Shown in pieces: positions 7,884 to 12,764 of a stretch of DNA of 12,936 nucleotides (the stretch's first letter is position 1; each line of letters starts with the position of its first letter). The notes under the pieces are model-generated. The model was not told the origin of the DNA and made no database searches. It was given only the letters and a program-made list of their open reading frames with translations. The stretch is from Candidatus Omnitrophota bacterium (GTDB lineage: Bacteria; Omnitrophota; Gorgyraeia; Zapsychrales; Zapsychraceae). The stretch is taken from contig JAGQKQ010000031.1 in NCBI GenBank assembly GCA_020430005.1, forward strand, positions 1-12,936, given 5' to 3'. The translations under genes were made by a program, and so were the position numbers.

Positions 7884-7994
7884 TATAATCTAAGAACTAA
7901 GATATACGAAAAAAGGCCTAAAATCAATGAAAAGACTATCAAGCCTTTTCTTAAATCTTACAGCTTATATCTTAATTCTGCGACTGAAAATCGC
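7884..7994. repeat. Heptad inverted-repeat element A2 (TAAGATN word)
   Basis: The left arm has 7-bp units from 7884 (TAAGAAC at 7891, TAAGATA at 7898). The right arm has units in the opposite orientation, TCTTAAA at 7949, TCTTACA at 7956, GCTTATA at 7963 and TCTTAAT at 7970. The inner ends pair as AAAAGGC (7911-7917) with GCCTTTT (7943-7949) around 25 nt. A small hairpin GCGA-7nt-TCGC (7980-7994) follows the right arm directly. Lying between divergent genes, it is unlikely to be a terminator. Confidence 0.65.
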
Positions 7995-8047
7995 ATTATA
8001 ACATGATTAATTGATTAGTAAACTATCAATTTCGTGTTACGGCAATC

Positions 8048-8130
8048 GGTTACGCGGCTTGAAACATAAAGCGTTTTTCGGTCAACGTGCCGGTTTCCGT
8101 TATACGATAACCGTTTCTAGCTACGTAACC
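8048..8130. repeat. Long inverted repeat in the ispG leader
   Basis: The 18-mers at 8048-8065 (GGTTACGCGGCTTGAAAC) and 8113-8130 are reverse complements at 15 of 18 positions, separated by 47 nt. The loop contains the small palindrome GTTAT-ACG-ATAAC (8099-8111). The right arm ends 23 bp before the ispG start. Its 7-bp periodicity is weaker than in the other elements. It may be a diverged member of the repeat family or a regulatory leader structure of ispG. Confidence 0.5.
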
Positions 8131-8144
8131 CAATAACGAATAAT

Positions 8145-8149
8145 AAGGA
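8145..8149 (+). promoter_or_regulatory. Ribosome binding site of ispG
   Basis: AAGGA lies 4 nt before ATG 8154 and supports this start over later in-frame codons. Confidence 0.65.
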
Positions 8150-8153
8150 AAAC

Positions 8154-9389
8154 ATGCAGCTTAAACCCCGAAGAAAAACACCAACTGTGATGATAGGCGA
8201 TGTGCCGGTTGGCAGTGATTATCCGGTGGTTGTCCAATCGATGACCGACACACCGACCGCTGATATTGAACGCACATTAACGCAAACGAAAGAATTGATT
8301 GAGGCCGGTAGCGAACTGGTACGCTGGACGGTGAATGATGACGATGCCGCGCGGGCTGTGCCGCATATTATTCAGCGTCTGCGGGATGAAGGGTATAAAA
8401 CACCGATTATCGGGGATTTTCATTTTAATGGGCATACCTTGTTGACCAAACATCCGGACTGCGCCAAGGCGTTGGCCAAATATCGGATTAATCCGGGCAA
8501 TGTGGGTAAAGGAGAGCGGCATGATGAAAATTTCAGTGCGATTATTAAAGTTGCCATTGAACATAATAAACCGGTCCGGATTGGAGTAAATTGGGGATCG
8601 CTGGATCAGGAGTTGTTAACCAACCTGATGGATGAAAATGCTAAACTCGACCAGCCCAAAGATTTTAAAGAAGTCACTTATGAGGCCATGATTACCTCGG
8701 CGTTAACCAGTGCCGGGTTGGCGCAAGAAATCGGTTTAGGGAAAGACAAGATTACACTGAGCGTCAAGATGTCTATTTTACAAGATATGGTGACCGTTTA
8801 TCAGCGTTTATCAGAACAATGCGATTATGTTTTGCATTTGGGTTTGACCGAAGCCGGCGCGCAAATTCAGGGGATCGCGTCCAGTTCGGCGGCGTTAGGA
8901 ATTTTATTGCAACAAGGCATCGGCGATACTATCCGTGTATCACTAACACCACAGCCGGATGTGCCGCGTTCGCGTGAAGTGGAAGTTTGTAAGCATTTGT
9001 TACAGTCGATGGGCTTGCGGTATTTTAAGCCGAGTGTGACCAGCTGTCCGGGATGCGGACGAACCAGCAGTAATTATTTTCAAATCCTCGCGATGGATAT
9101 TAATGAACATATTGAACGTAAGATGCCGCATTGGAAAAAAGAATACCCCGGTGTGGAAAAATTAAAGATCGCGGTAATGGGATGTGTGGTTAATGGCCCG
9201 GGGGAAAGCCGTCATGCCAATATCGGTATCAGTTTGCCTGGGGCGTCGGAAAAACCGGTCGCGCCTGTTTACGTTGATGGACAACAGCACACCACCCTAA
9301 AAGGCGATAATATTAAGGAAGAGTTTATTGATATTTTAGAGAAGTACATTAAAAATACGTGTTTGGCTAATAAGGAGGGAAAAGAATGA
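8154..9389 (+). CDS. ispG: 4-hydroxy-3-methylbut-2-enyl diphosphate synthase (IspG/GcpE)
   Basis: This is the penultimate MEP-pathway enzyme. It converts methylerythritol cyclodiphosphate to HMBPP with electrons from ferredoxin or flavodoxin. The N-terminal TIM barrel begins with VVVQSMTDTPTADIE (25-39) and includes IGDFHFNG (86-93), YRINPGNVG (110-118) and VRIGVNWGSL (141-150). The C-terminal 4Fe-4S domain has SCPGCGRTSS with C298 and C301, MGCVVNGPGESRHANIG with C344, and the cluster-ligating E351. At 411 aa it is the longer form common in proteobacteria. The stop TGA overlaps the ATG of the next gene (ATGA), so a downstream membrane protein and an M15 peptidase are probably co-transcribed. 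It is divergent from ispH and a ferredoxin, grouping the last two steps and a possible electron donor. Confidence 0.97.
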   Translation: MQLKPRRKTPTVMIGDVPVGSDYPVVVQSMTDTPTADIERTLTQTKELIEAGSELVRWTVNDDDAARAVPHIIQRLRDEGYKTPIIGDFHFNGHTLLTKHPDCAKALAKYRINPGNVGKGERHDENFSAIIKVAIEHNKPVRIGVNWGSLDQELLTNLMDENAKLDQPKDFKEVTYEAMITSALTSAGLAQEIGLGKDKITLSVKMSILQDMVTVYQRLSEQCDYVLHLGLTEAGAQIQGIASSSAALGILLQQGIGDTIRVSLTPQPDVPRSREVEVCKHLLQSMGLRYFKPSVTSCPGCGRTSSNYFQILAMDINEHIERKMPHWKKEYPGVEKLKIAVMGCVVNGPGESRHANIGISLPGASEKPVAPVYVDGQQHTTLKGDNIKEEFIDILEKYIKNTCLANKEGKE

Positions 9390-10003
9390 AAGTGAATCCT
9401 ATTAAAATTTTGTCCGCACTGGGGATAGGGTTTGGTTTTTATTGGATACCCAAAATTATTTTTACATTTCAGCCCGAGTCATACGATGCTTCTAGCTTTC
9501 TTGAATTTATTGGTATGCTTTTTCCAATTTTATTAATGACTATTCCTGGTTTTATGGGTTTTTGGTTTGGTTGGCAGTGTTTAAAAAAGCTGACAGTAAA
9601 GTCTATTAAAGGATTAATTGCATCTTATTGTATTGTGATTGTAGGCTTCTGCGGAAGTTTATTTTTTAATGAACAGGAAATAAATACAGAATCTATTTTC
9701 TTAGAGTACTTAATGTTTTTGCTTGTTGTGCTCGCGGTTGCTGGCTATGTTATTCTTTATCGATATTTTCTTAAGGCTAATAATTTTACTGTTCCTCCGA
9801 TAAAAGAGTCATTACCTACAAGCACTATTGCTTTTATCTCATTTTTTCTTTTTTCTATTCTTAACGGGATAATAAAATTACCAGATGGCTCTAAAATGAA
9901 AGAGGAGCCTATTAATTTTTTTGTAACTTTGTTTTTGCCCTTTATAATAGCGGGACTTACTTTTATTATAGGAAAGCGTTTATTCGCTAATGGTAAGACA
10001 TAA
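9386..10003 (+). CDS. Unrecognised six-TM membrane protein
   Basis: I do not recognise a family for this 205-aa protein. It has about six hydrophobic segments, near residues 8-28, 38-65, 75-95, 106-128, 146-164 and 176-198, joined by short loops, and no obvious catalytic or metal motif. A perfect Shine-Dalgarno sequence, AAGGAGGG (9372-9379), lies 6 nt before ATG 9386 inside the end of ispG, and the ATGA overlap shows coupling. The M15 peptidase starts 2 bp after its stop. The coding sequence is visibly more AT-rich than ispG, partly because of Phe/Ile/Leu codons in membrane segments, so composition alone does not prove transfer. A role in the envelope is suggested only by topology and by the secreted peptidase next door. 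Confidence 0.85.
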   Translation: MKVNPIKILSALGIGFGFYWIPKIIFTFQPESYDASSFLEFIGMLFPILLMTIPGFMGFWFGWQCLKKLTVKSIKGLIASYCIVIVGFCGSLFFNEQEINTESIFLEYLMFLLVVLAVAGYVILYRYFLKANNFTVPPIKESLPTSTIAFISFFLFSILNGIIKLPDGSKMKEEPINFFVTLFLPFIIAGLTFIIGKRLFANGKT

Positions 10004-10005
10004 CT

Positions 10006-10641
10006 ATGTTGAGAATTTTGGGATTTAATTTTTTATTTCTGTTATTACTCGTCTCAAGTGGATTAAGTTATGGTGAGCAGAGTATAGTTGACAGCGCTAA
10101 ATCTGAAGAGGAAGTTTTTCTCAATCTTCATCCTGAATGTCCTCCCGAAATTAAAAATCATCAGGAAGTTGTAGAAGTTCAGTATGTGGGTTTGGACGGA
10201 GATATCCATCGCGGACAGGTTGTTATTGATGAACGTTTAGCGGATGATATCCGGCAGGTGTTTGAAACAGCTTTGGAGGCAAATTTTCCTTTTGCCTCAG
10301 TTATTCCTATTTCCGATCCGCGGTTTTTGAAAGACGGGCGCTGGGATGATGATTTATCTATGGCCGCCAATAATACCTCGGCCTTTAATTTTCGGGTGAA
10401 AACCGGTGGCGGCAATTTGTCAAATCATGCCTATGGTTATGCAATTGATATCAACCCGGCTTTGAATCCCTATATTAAGGGAAATCTAACCCTTCCCCCG
10501 GGAGCCCTGTACGATCCCAACCAGCCCGGGACCTTGACCGAAGACCATCCTGTGACCCAGAAATTCCTCGAATTAGGCTGGGAATGGGGTGGGCATTGGC
10601 AATCCCTGAAAGACTATCAGCATTTCGAGAAAATCCCCTAA
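10006..10641 (+). CDS. Secreted M15-family zinc D,D-carboxypeptidase/endopeptidase
   Basis: This 211-aa exported protein probably trims peptidoglycan stem peptides in the periplasm. A signal peptide covers about residues 1-23 (hydrophobic core FLFLLLLVSSGL). The catalytic domain shows the M15 signature: SNHAYGYAIDINP (139-151) with zinc ligands H141 and D148, and GWEWGGHW (191-198) followed by DYQHFE with the third zinc ligand H206 and acidic D203. NNTSAFNFR (122-130), also typical of this subfamily (VanY/peptidase_M15_4 type), is present. Whether it is a carboxypeptidase or an L,D-endopeptidase cannot be told from sequence. It follows the six-TM protein by 2 bp with only a weak ribosome site, consistent with an ispG-led transcription unit. 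No terminator is obvious after the stop. Confidence 0.93.
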   Translation: MLRILGFNFLFLLLLVSSGLSYGEQSIVDSAKSEEEVFLNLHPECPPEIKNHQEVVEVQYVGLDGDIHRGQVVIDERLADDIRQVFETALEANFPFASVIPISDPRFLKDGRWDDDLSMAANNTSAFNFRVKTGGGNLSNHAYGYAIDINPALNPYIKGNLTLPPGALYDPNQPGTLTEDHPVTQKFLELGWEWGGHWQSLKDYQHFEKIP

Positions 10642-10691
10642 AATCCATCCGATTGGCATTCAACCAGCCCATATTTTATACTTGCGATATA

Positions 10692-10779
10692 GCTAGAGGT
10701 AGGAGATAAGAGGTATGTCGTAAGGAGTTTTTTCTACCTCTTAATGCTTACCTCATACCTCTGCCGTGTAAAATACGGC
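10692..10779. repeat. Heptad inverted-repeat element B (AAGAGGT word)
   Basis: The left arm, 10692-10710, and right arm, 10747-10765, are reverse complements at 15 of 19 positions. AGAGGTA occurs at 10695 and 10709 (14 bp apart); its complement TACCTCT occurs at 10735 and 10756 (21 bp apart), so spacing is in multiples of seven. A small hairpin GCCGT-7nt-ACGGC (10763-10779) follows the right arm, as in element A2. It lies between the M15 gene and the next small gene. A T run (10728-10733) sits in the centre, not after the stem, so it is a poor terminator. Confidence 0.7.
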
Positions 10780-10784
10780 AAATG

Positions 10785-10791
10785 AAAGGGG
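10785..10791 (+). promoter_or_regulatory. Ribosome binding site of the small secreted protein
   Basis: AAAGGGG lies 7 nt before ATG 10799 and supports that start. A nearer ATG at 10794 is in another frame. Confidence 0.55.
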
Positions 10792-10798
10792 AAATGGT

Positions 10799-11161
10799 AT
10801 GCACCGTTTATTGATGATTTTTTTGCTAACTATGGTTATCAGTGGGGAAGCCCTGGCTTCTGAAGCTCCGGTCCATAATTGGATTACAGGTATGGGCGGA
10901 CCGGCAGCTATGCGCATCGCCAAAGACGAAATTGATAAGACAACATTTCCGAAATATTTCCGTAAACTTGAGCCGATGGTCCGTTCGGATCAATATGCTC
11001 AGAAATACGCAGACCATTGGTTTGTGGAATTTCGTTCACAACCGATATTGAATATGCCCAGTGTTTTAGTTGTTGTGGAAAAGAAAAGCGGAAAAGTGAT
11101 TCTTGTCAAAGATGAATATTGGCCGGACGCTCAACCGGAGTTAGACTGGGTATTTAACTAG
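10799..11161 (+). CDS. Small secreted protein of unknown function
   Basis: I do not recognise this 120-aa protein. It begins with a clear signal peptide (about residues 1-21: MHRLL, hydrophobic core to ISG, then ALASEA), so the mature form of about 100 aa should be periplasmic or exported. The mature part is mixed alpha/beta in appearance, with a basic and aromatic middle (FPKYFRKLEP, about 50-59; HWFVEF, 73-78) and a hairpin-like VLVVVEKKSGKVILVKDE (89-106) resembling small domains of the NTF2 or PepSY type. No cysteine or metal motif is present. It has a ribosome site and seems to stand alone: repeat element B precedes it, and the stop TAG lies inside a heptad repeat that separates it from convergent bcp. 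Confidence 0.75.
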   Translation: MHRLLMIFLLTMVISGEALASEAPVHNWITGMGGPAAMRIAKDEIDKTTFPKYFRKLEPMVRSDQYAQKYADHWFVEFRSQPILNMPSVLVVVEKKSGKVILVKDEYWPDAQPELDWVFN

Positions 11162-11189
11162 TCACTGGTTGCTAGTCGCTCATTGCTCG
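11158..11189. repeat. Heptad repeat CTAGTCN/CTNGTTG at the end of the small secreted gene
   Basis: Four 7-bp units starting with CT begin at 11158, 11165, 11172 and 11179, for example CTAGTCA and CTAGTCG, followed by a partial unit. The stop codon TAG (11159-11161) lies in the first unit. Positions 11175-11189 match the reverse complement of 6570-6584 at 14 of 15 bases. There is no clear inverted arm here. Confidence 0.6.
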
Positions 11190-11205
11190 AAAAACTATAC
11201 TTACT

Positions 11206-11688
11206 TTATAGGGTTTTAAGAAACTCCAGGACTTCTGCGGCATGTTCTTTCGGTTTGACCTTAGGAAAGATTTTCTTCAGTTTTCCATCCTTACCGATGA
11301 TAAATGTTGACCGGGCGACACCCATATACTTCCGACCATACATATTTTTTTCCACCCAAACGCCGTAGGCTTCACACACTTTCTTATCTTCATCGCTTAG
11401 TAATGGAAAAGGAAGTTTGTATTTATTGGTAAATTTTTCATGCTTGGCAATACCATCCGGACTGATACCCAAAACAATGGTATCGAACTTTTCAATATTC
11501 TTTATATTGTCGCGAAAATTGCAGGCTTCTGTTGTGCATCCCTGGGTATCGTCTTTCGGATAAAAGTACAAGACGACATTCTTTTTGCCTTTGAAGCTTT
11601 TCAGCGTGATATTTCTGGCGCTTCCGGAAGCCGGCAGGTCAAAGGCCGGGGCTACATCGCCTTCTTTTAGGGAAGTTGTCTTTGCCAT
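11206..11688 (-). CDS. bcp: Thiol peroxidase of the Bcp/PrxQ peroxiredoxin family
   Basis: This 160-aa cytoplasmic peroxiredoxin reduces hydrogen peroxide and organic hydroperoxides, using thioredoxin-type donors. The active site reads YFYPKDDTQGCTTEAC (41-56), with peroxidatic C51 and the resolving-type C56 five residues later, as in PrxQ proteins. The PxxxTxxC frame (P44, T48, C51) and R126 in ARSTFI are intact. The usual TPGC is TQGC here, a small departure that leaves the signature. Length is normal. It is convergent with the small secreted gene and divergent from the pterin reductase, with no operon partner. No clear ribosome site precedes ATG 11688, but the N-terminal GDVAPAFDLP fits the family start. 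Confidence 0.95.
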   Translation of the reverse strand: MAKTTSLKEGDVAPAFDLPASGSARNITLKSFKGKKNVVLYFYPKDDTQGCTTEACNFRDNIKNIEKFDTIVLGISPDGIAKHEKFTNKYKLPFPLLSDEDKKVCEAYGVWVEKNMYGRKYMGVARSTFIIGKDGKLKKIFPKVKPKEHAAEVLEFLKTL

Positions 11689-11706
11689 AATGATATCTTT
11701 TTGCTT

Positions 11707-11780
11707 AGGTGACCAAGAGACCCTGTGACCCGGTGATCAAGAGATTCTTCTGGGCTGCATGGTCGCTGGGGTACTGGGTG
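11707..11780. repeat. Octad inverted-repeat element D (NNGTGACC word)
   Basis: Five consecutive 8-bp units begin at 11707, 11715, 11723, 11731 and 11739: AGGTGACC, AAGAGACC, then CTGTGACC, then CGGTGATC and AAGAGATT. Next come units in the opposite sense ending in GGG, at 11747, 11763 and 11771 (TCGCTGGG, GTACTGGG). The second set is roughly the complement of the first (GGTCGCTG against GGTCACAG). It lies between divergent bcp and the SDR gene, upstream of the SDR promoter. The period is 8 bp, unlike the 7 bp elsewhere in the window. Confidence 0.6.
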
Positions 11781-11843
11781 TTTAAGCCAAATTATACCGC
11801 GTCCATTCATTTGAACAAGAAGAATTTTGTAAAACCGATTAAA

Positions 11844-11872
11844 TTGACACTGATTTTAGCGTGTGTTAATAT
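11844..11872 (+). promoter_or_regulatory. Near-consensus sigma-70 promoter of the pterin reductase gene
   Basis: TTGACA (11844-11849), a 17-bp spacer and TAATAT (11867-11872), preceded by an extended -10 TGT (11864-11866). Transcription would start near 11879, leaving a leader of about 30 nt before ATG 11910. It is the only clear promoter in the window. Confidence 0.8.
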
Positions 11873-11899
11873 GCGCTGTTGATTACAATTCAAAGATTT

Positions 11900-11908
11900 A
11901 GGAGAAGG
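11900..11908 (+). promoter_or_regulatory. Ribosome binding site of the pterin reductase gene
   Basis: AGGAGAAGG ends 1 nt before ATG 11910, with its AGGAG core ending 5 nt before. It fixes this start. Confidence 0.65.
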
Positions 11909-11909
11909 A

Positions 11910-12641
11910 ATGGCAAAATCCAGTCAAAAAAGTGTTTTGATTACCGGCGGCGCGCGGCGTATTGGGGCTGAAATAGCTGTAAAGCTGGCGGGCGAAGGTT
12001 TTGATATTGCGCTGCATTATAACCGTTCCCGTAAAGAGGCGTTAAAGGTTGTTAAGGCTGTCCAAAACCTTGGCCGGCAATGCCACTTATTTCAATGTGA
12101 TCTGGGCAATGAAAAAGATGCCAACCAGTTGGTGAAGGCGGTGGTCAAGAAGTTTCCCGGACTGATGCTCCTGGTTAACAATGCGTCCTTATTTGAAAAG
12201 TCGAGTATAAAACAGGCCTCTTTGAAATCATGGAATCAGCATATGAATATTAATTTCAAGGCGCCGTTTATTCTTATTCAGGGCTTTGCCAAAGCGTGTC
12301 GTAAGGGATCGGTGATTAATATTCTAGATACGAATGTTAGCAAGGATGAGACTCAGCATACAACCTACCTGTTATCTAAAAAAGCGTTGACCGAGTTAAC
12401 AAGAATGGCGGCTGTCGAATTGGCCCCCAATATTAGAGTAAACGGGATTGCCCCGGGATTTATTTTGGCCCCGGAGGGGGCAAAGAGCGGCTATTTAAAG
12501 CGGCTCAAGGAAAAGATTCCTCTGCGGAAAAAAGGTGAGCCTGCTTATATTGCGGACACTGTAATGTTTCTGGTTCAAAATCCGTATATCACAGGAGAAA
12601 TCATCTTTGTTGATGGCGGGGAACACCTAAGTAAGAAGTAA
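11910..12641 (+). CDS. SDR-family pteridine/dihydromonapterin reductase (FolM/PTR1-like)
   Basis: This 243-aa NADPH-dependent short-chain dehydrogenase has the cofactor loop TGGARRIG (12-19), with Arg where classical SDRs have Gly, as in PTR1 and FolM, followed by HYNRS (36-40, NADPH preference), NNAS (90-93) and N115. The catalytic Tyr and Lys are in YLLSK (Y153, K157), and D140 sits where ordinary SDRs have Ser, again the PTR1/FolM pattern. Such enzymes reduce dihydrofolate, dihydrobiopterin or dihydromonapterin. The neighbour folB/folX, 123 bp downstream, supports a pterin role. It has the strongest promoter and a good ribosome site. The last codons (LSKK and stop) lie in a heptad repeat, so the native C-terminus may have been overwritten. 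Substrate is unproven; a general SDR is the alternative. Confidence 0.85.
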   Translation: MAKSSQKSVLITGGARRIGAEIAVKLAGEGFDIALHYNRSRKEALKVVKAVQNLGRQCHLFQCDLGNEKDANQLVKAVVKKFPGLMLLVNNASLFEKSSIKQASLKSWNQHMNINFKAPFILIQGFAKACRKGSVINILDTNVSKDETQHTTYLLSKKALTELTRMAAVELAPNIRVNGIAPGFILAPEGAKSGYLKRLKEKIPLRKKGEPAYIADTVMFLVQNPYITGEIIFVDGGEHLSKK

Positions 12642-12752
12642 GATTTAAGATGTATGACATAAGTAAAACCTATGTAAGGTCTCGAAGAGACATCACCACA
12701 GATATCTTGCATCTTATATCTTAAATCTACGACGAACGCCCTAGAAGGGGCG
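12627..12752. repeat. Heptad inverted-repeat element C (TAAGATN word), overlapping the SDR stop
   Basis: 7-bp units run from 12627, inside the SDR gene, to about 12668, with AGANNTA-like text at 12634, 12641 and 12648. AGATTTAAGAT (12641-12651) pairs perfectly with ATCTTAAATCT (12718-12728), and the right arm has units in the opposite sense. The centre holds a perfect hairpin, GTCTC-GAA-GAGAC (12679-12691). A second small hairpin, CGCCC-6nt-GGGCG (12737-12752), follows the right arm just before folB. It could act on the mRNA between SDR and folB, but there is no T run for a classical terminator. Confidence 0.7.
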
Positions 12753-12758
12753 AAGGAG
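12753..12758 (+). promoter_or_regulatory. Ribosome binding site of folB/folX
   Basis: AAGGAG ends 6 nt before ATG 12765 and directly follows a small GC-rich hairpin (12737-12752). Confidence 0.7.
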
Positions 12759-12764
12759 TAAGGG

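Larger units (their letters stand above)
7791..8153. other. Divergent ispH/ispG intergenic region, rich in hairpin repeats
   Basis: These 363 bp contain no gene. They hold three inverted-repeat structures, listed separately (7801-7837, 7884-7994 and 8048-8130), which leave little ordinary sequence. The promoters of ispH (leftward) and ispG (rightward) must lie here, but I see no convincing sigma-70 pair for either. The best -10-like text for ispG is TATACG at 8101, without a good -35. Confidence 0.7.

Noticed and set aside
7884..7994. CRISPR array
   Set aside because: Units are 7 bp, degenerate and inverted, with no 20-40-bp repeats, no unique spacers and no cas genes.
8078..8106. Sigma-70 promoter for ispG
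   Set aside because: TATACG is only a partial -10 and the text 17 bp upstream is unlike TTGACA; not supported.
10692..10779. Rho-independent terminator after the M15 gene
   Set aside because: The T run lies in the loop of the arms, not after the stem; the stem is not GC-rich. Read-through cannot be excluded.
11191..11216. Bidirectional terminator between the small secreted gene and bcp
   Set aside because: AAAACTATA and TATA-GG-GTTTT pair only with a bulge, the stem is AT-rich and it overlaps the bcp stop; too weak to call.
11530..11550. Inactivated Bcp because TPGC reads TQGC
   Set aside because: P44, T48, C51 and R126 of the peroxiredoxin active site are all present; the Pro-to-Gln change is outside the catalytic set.
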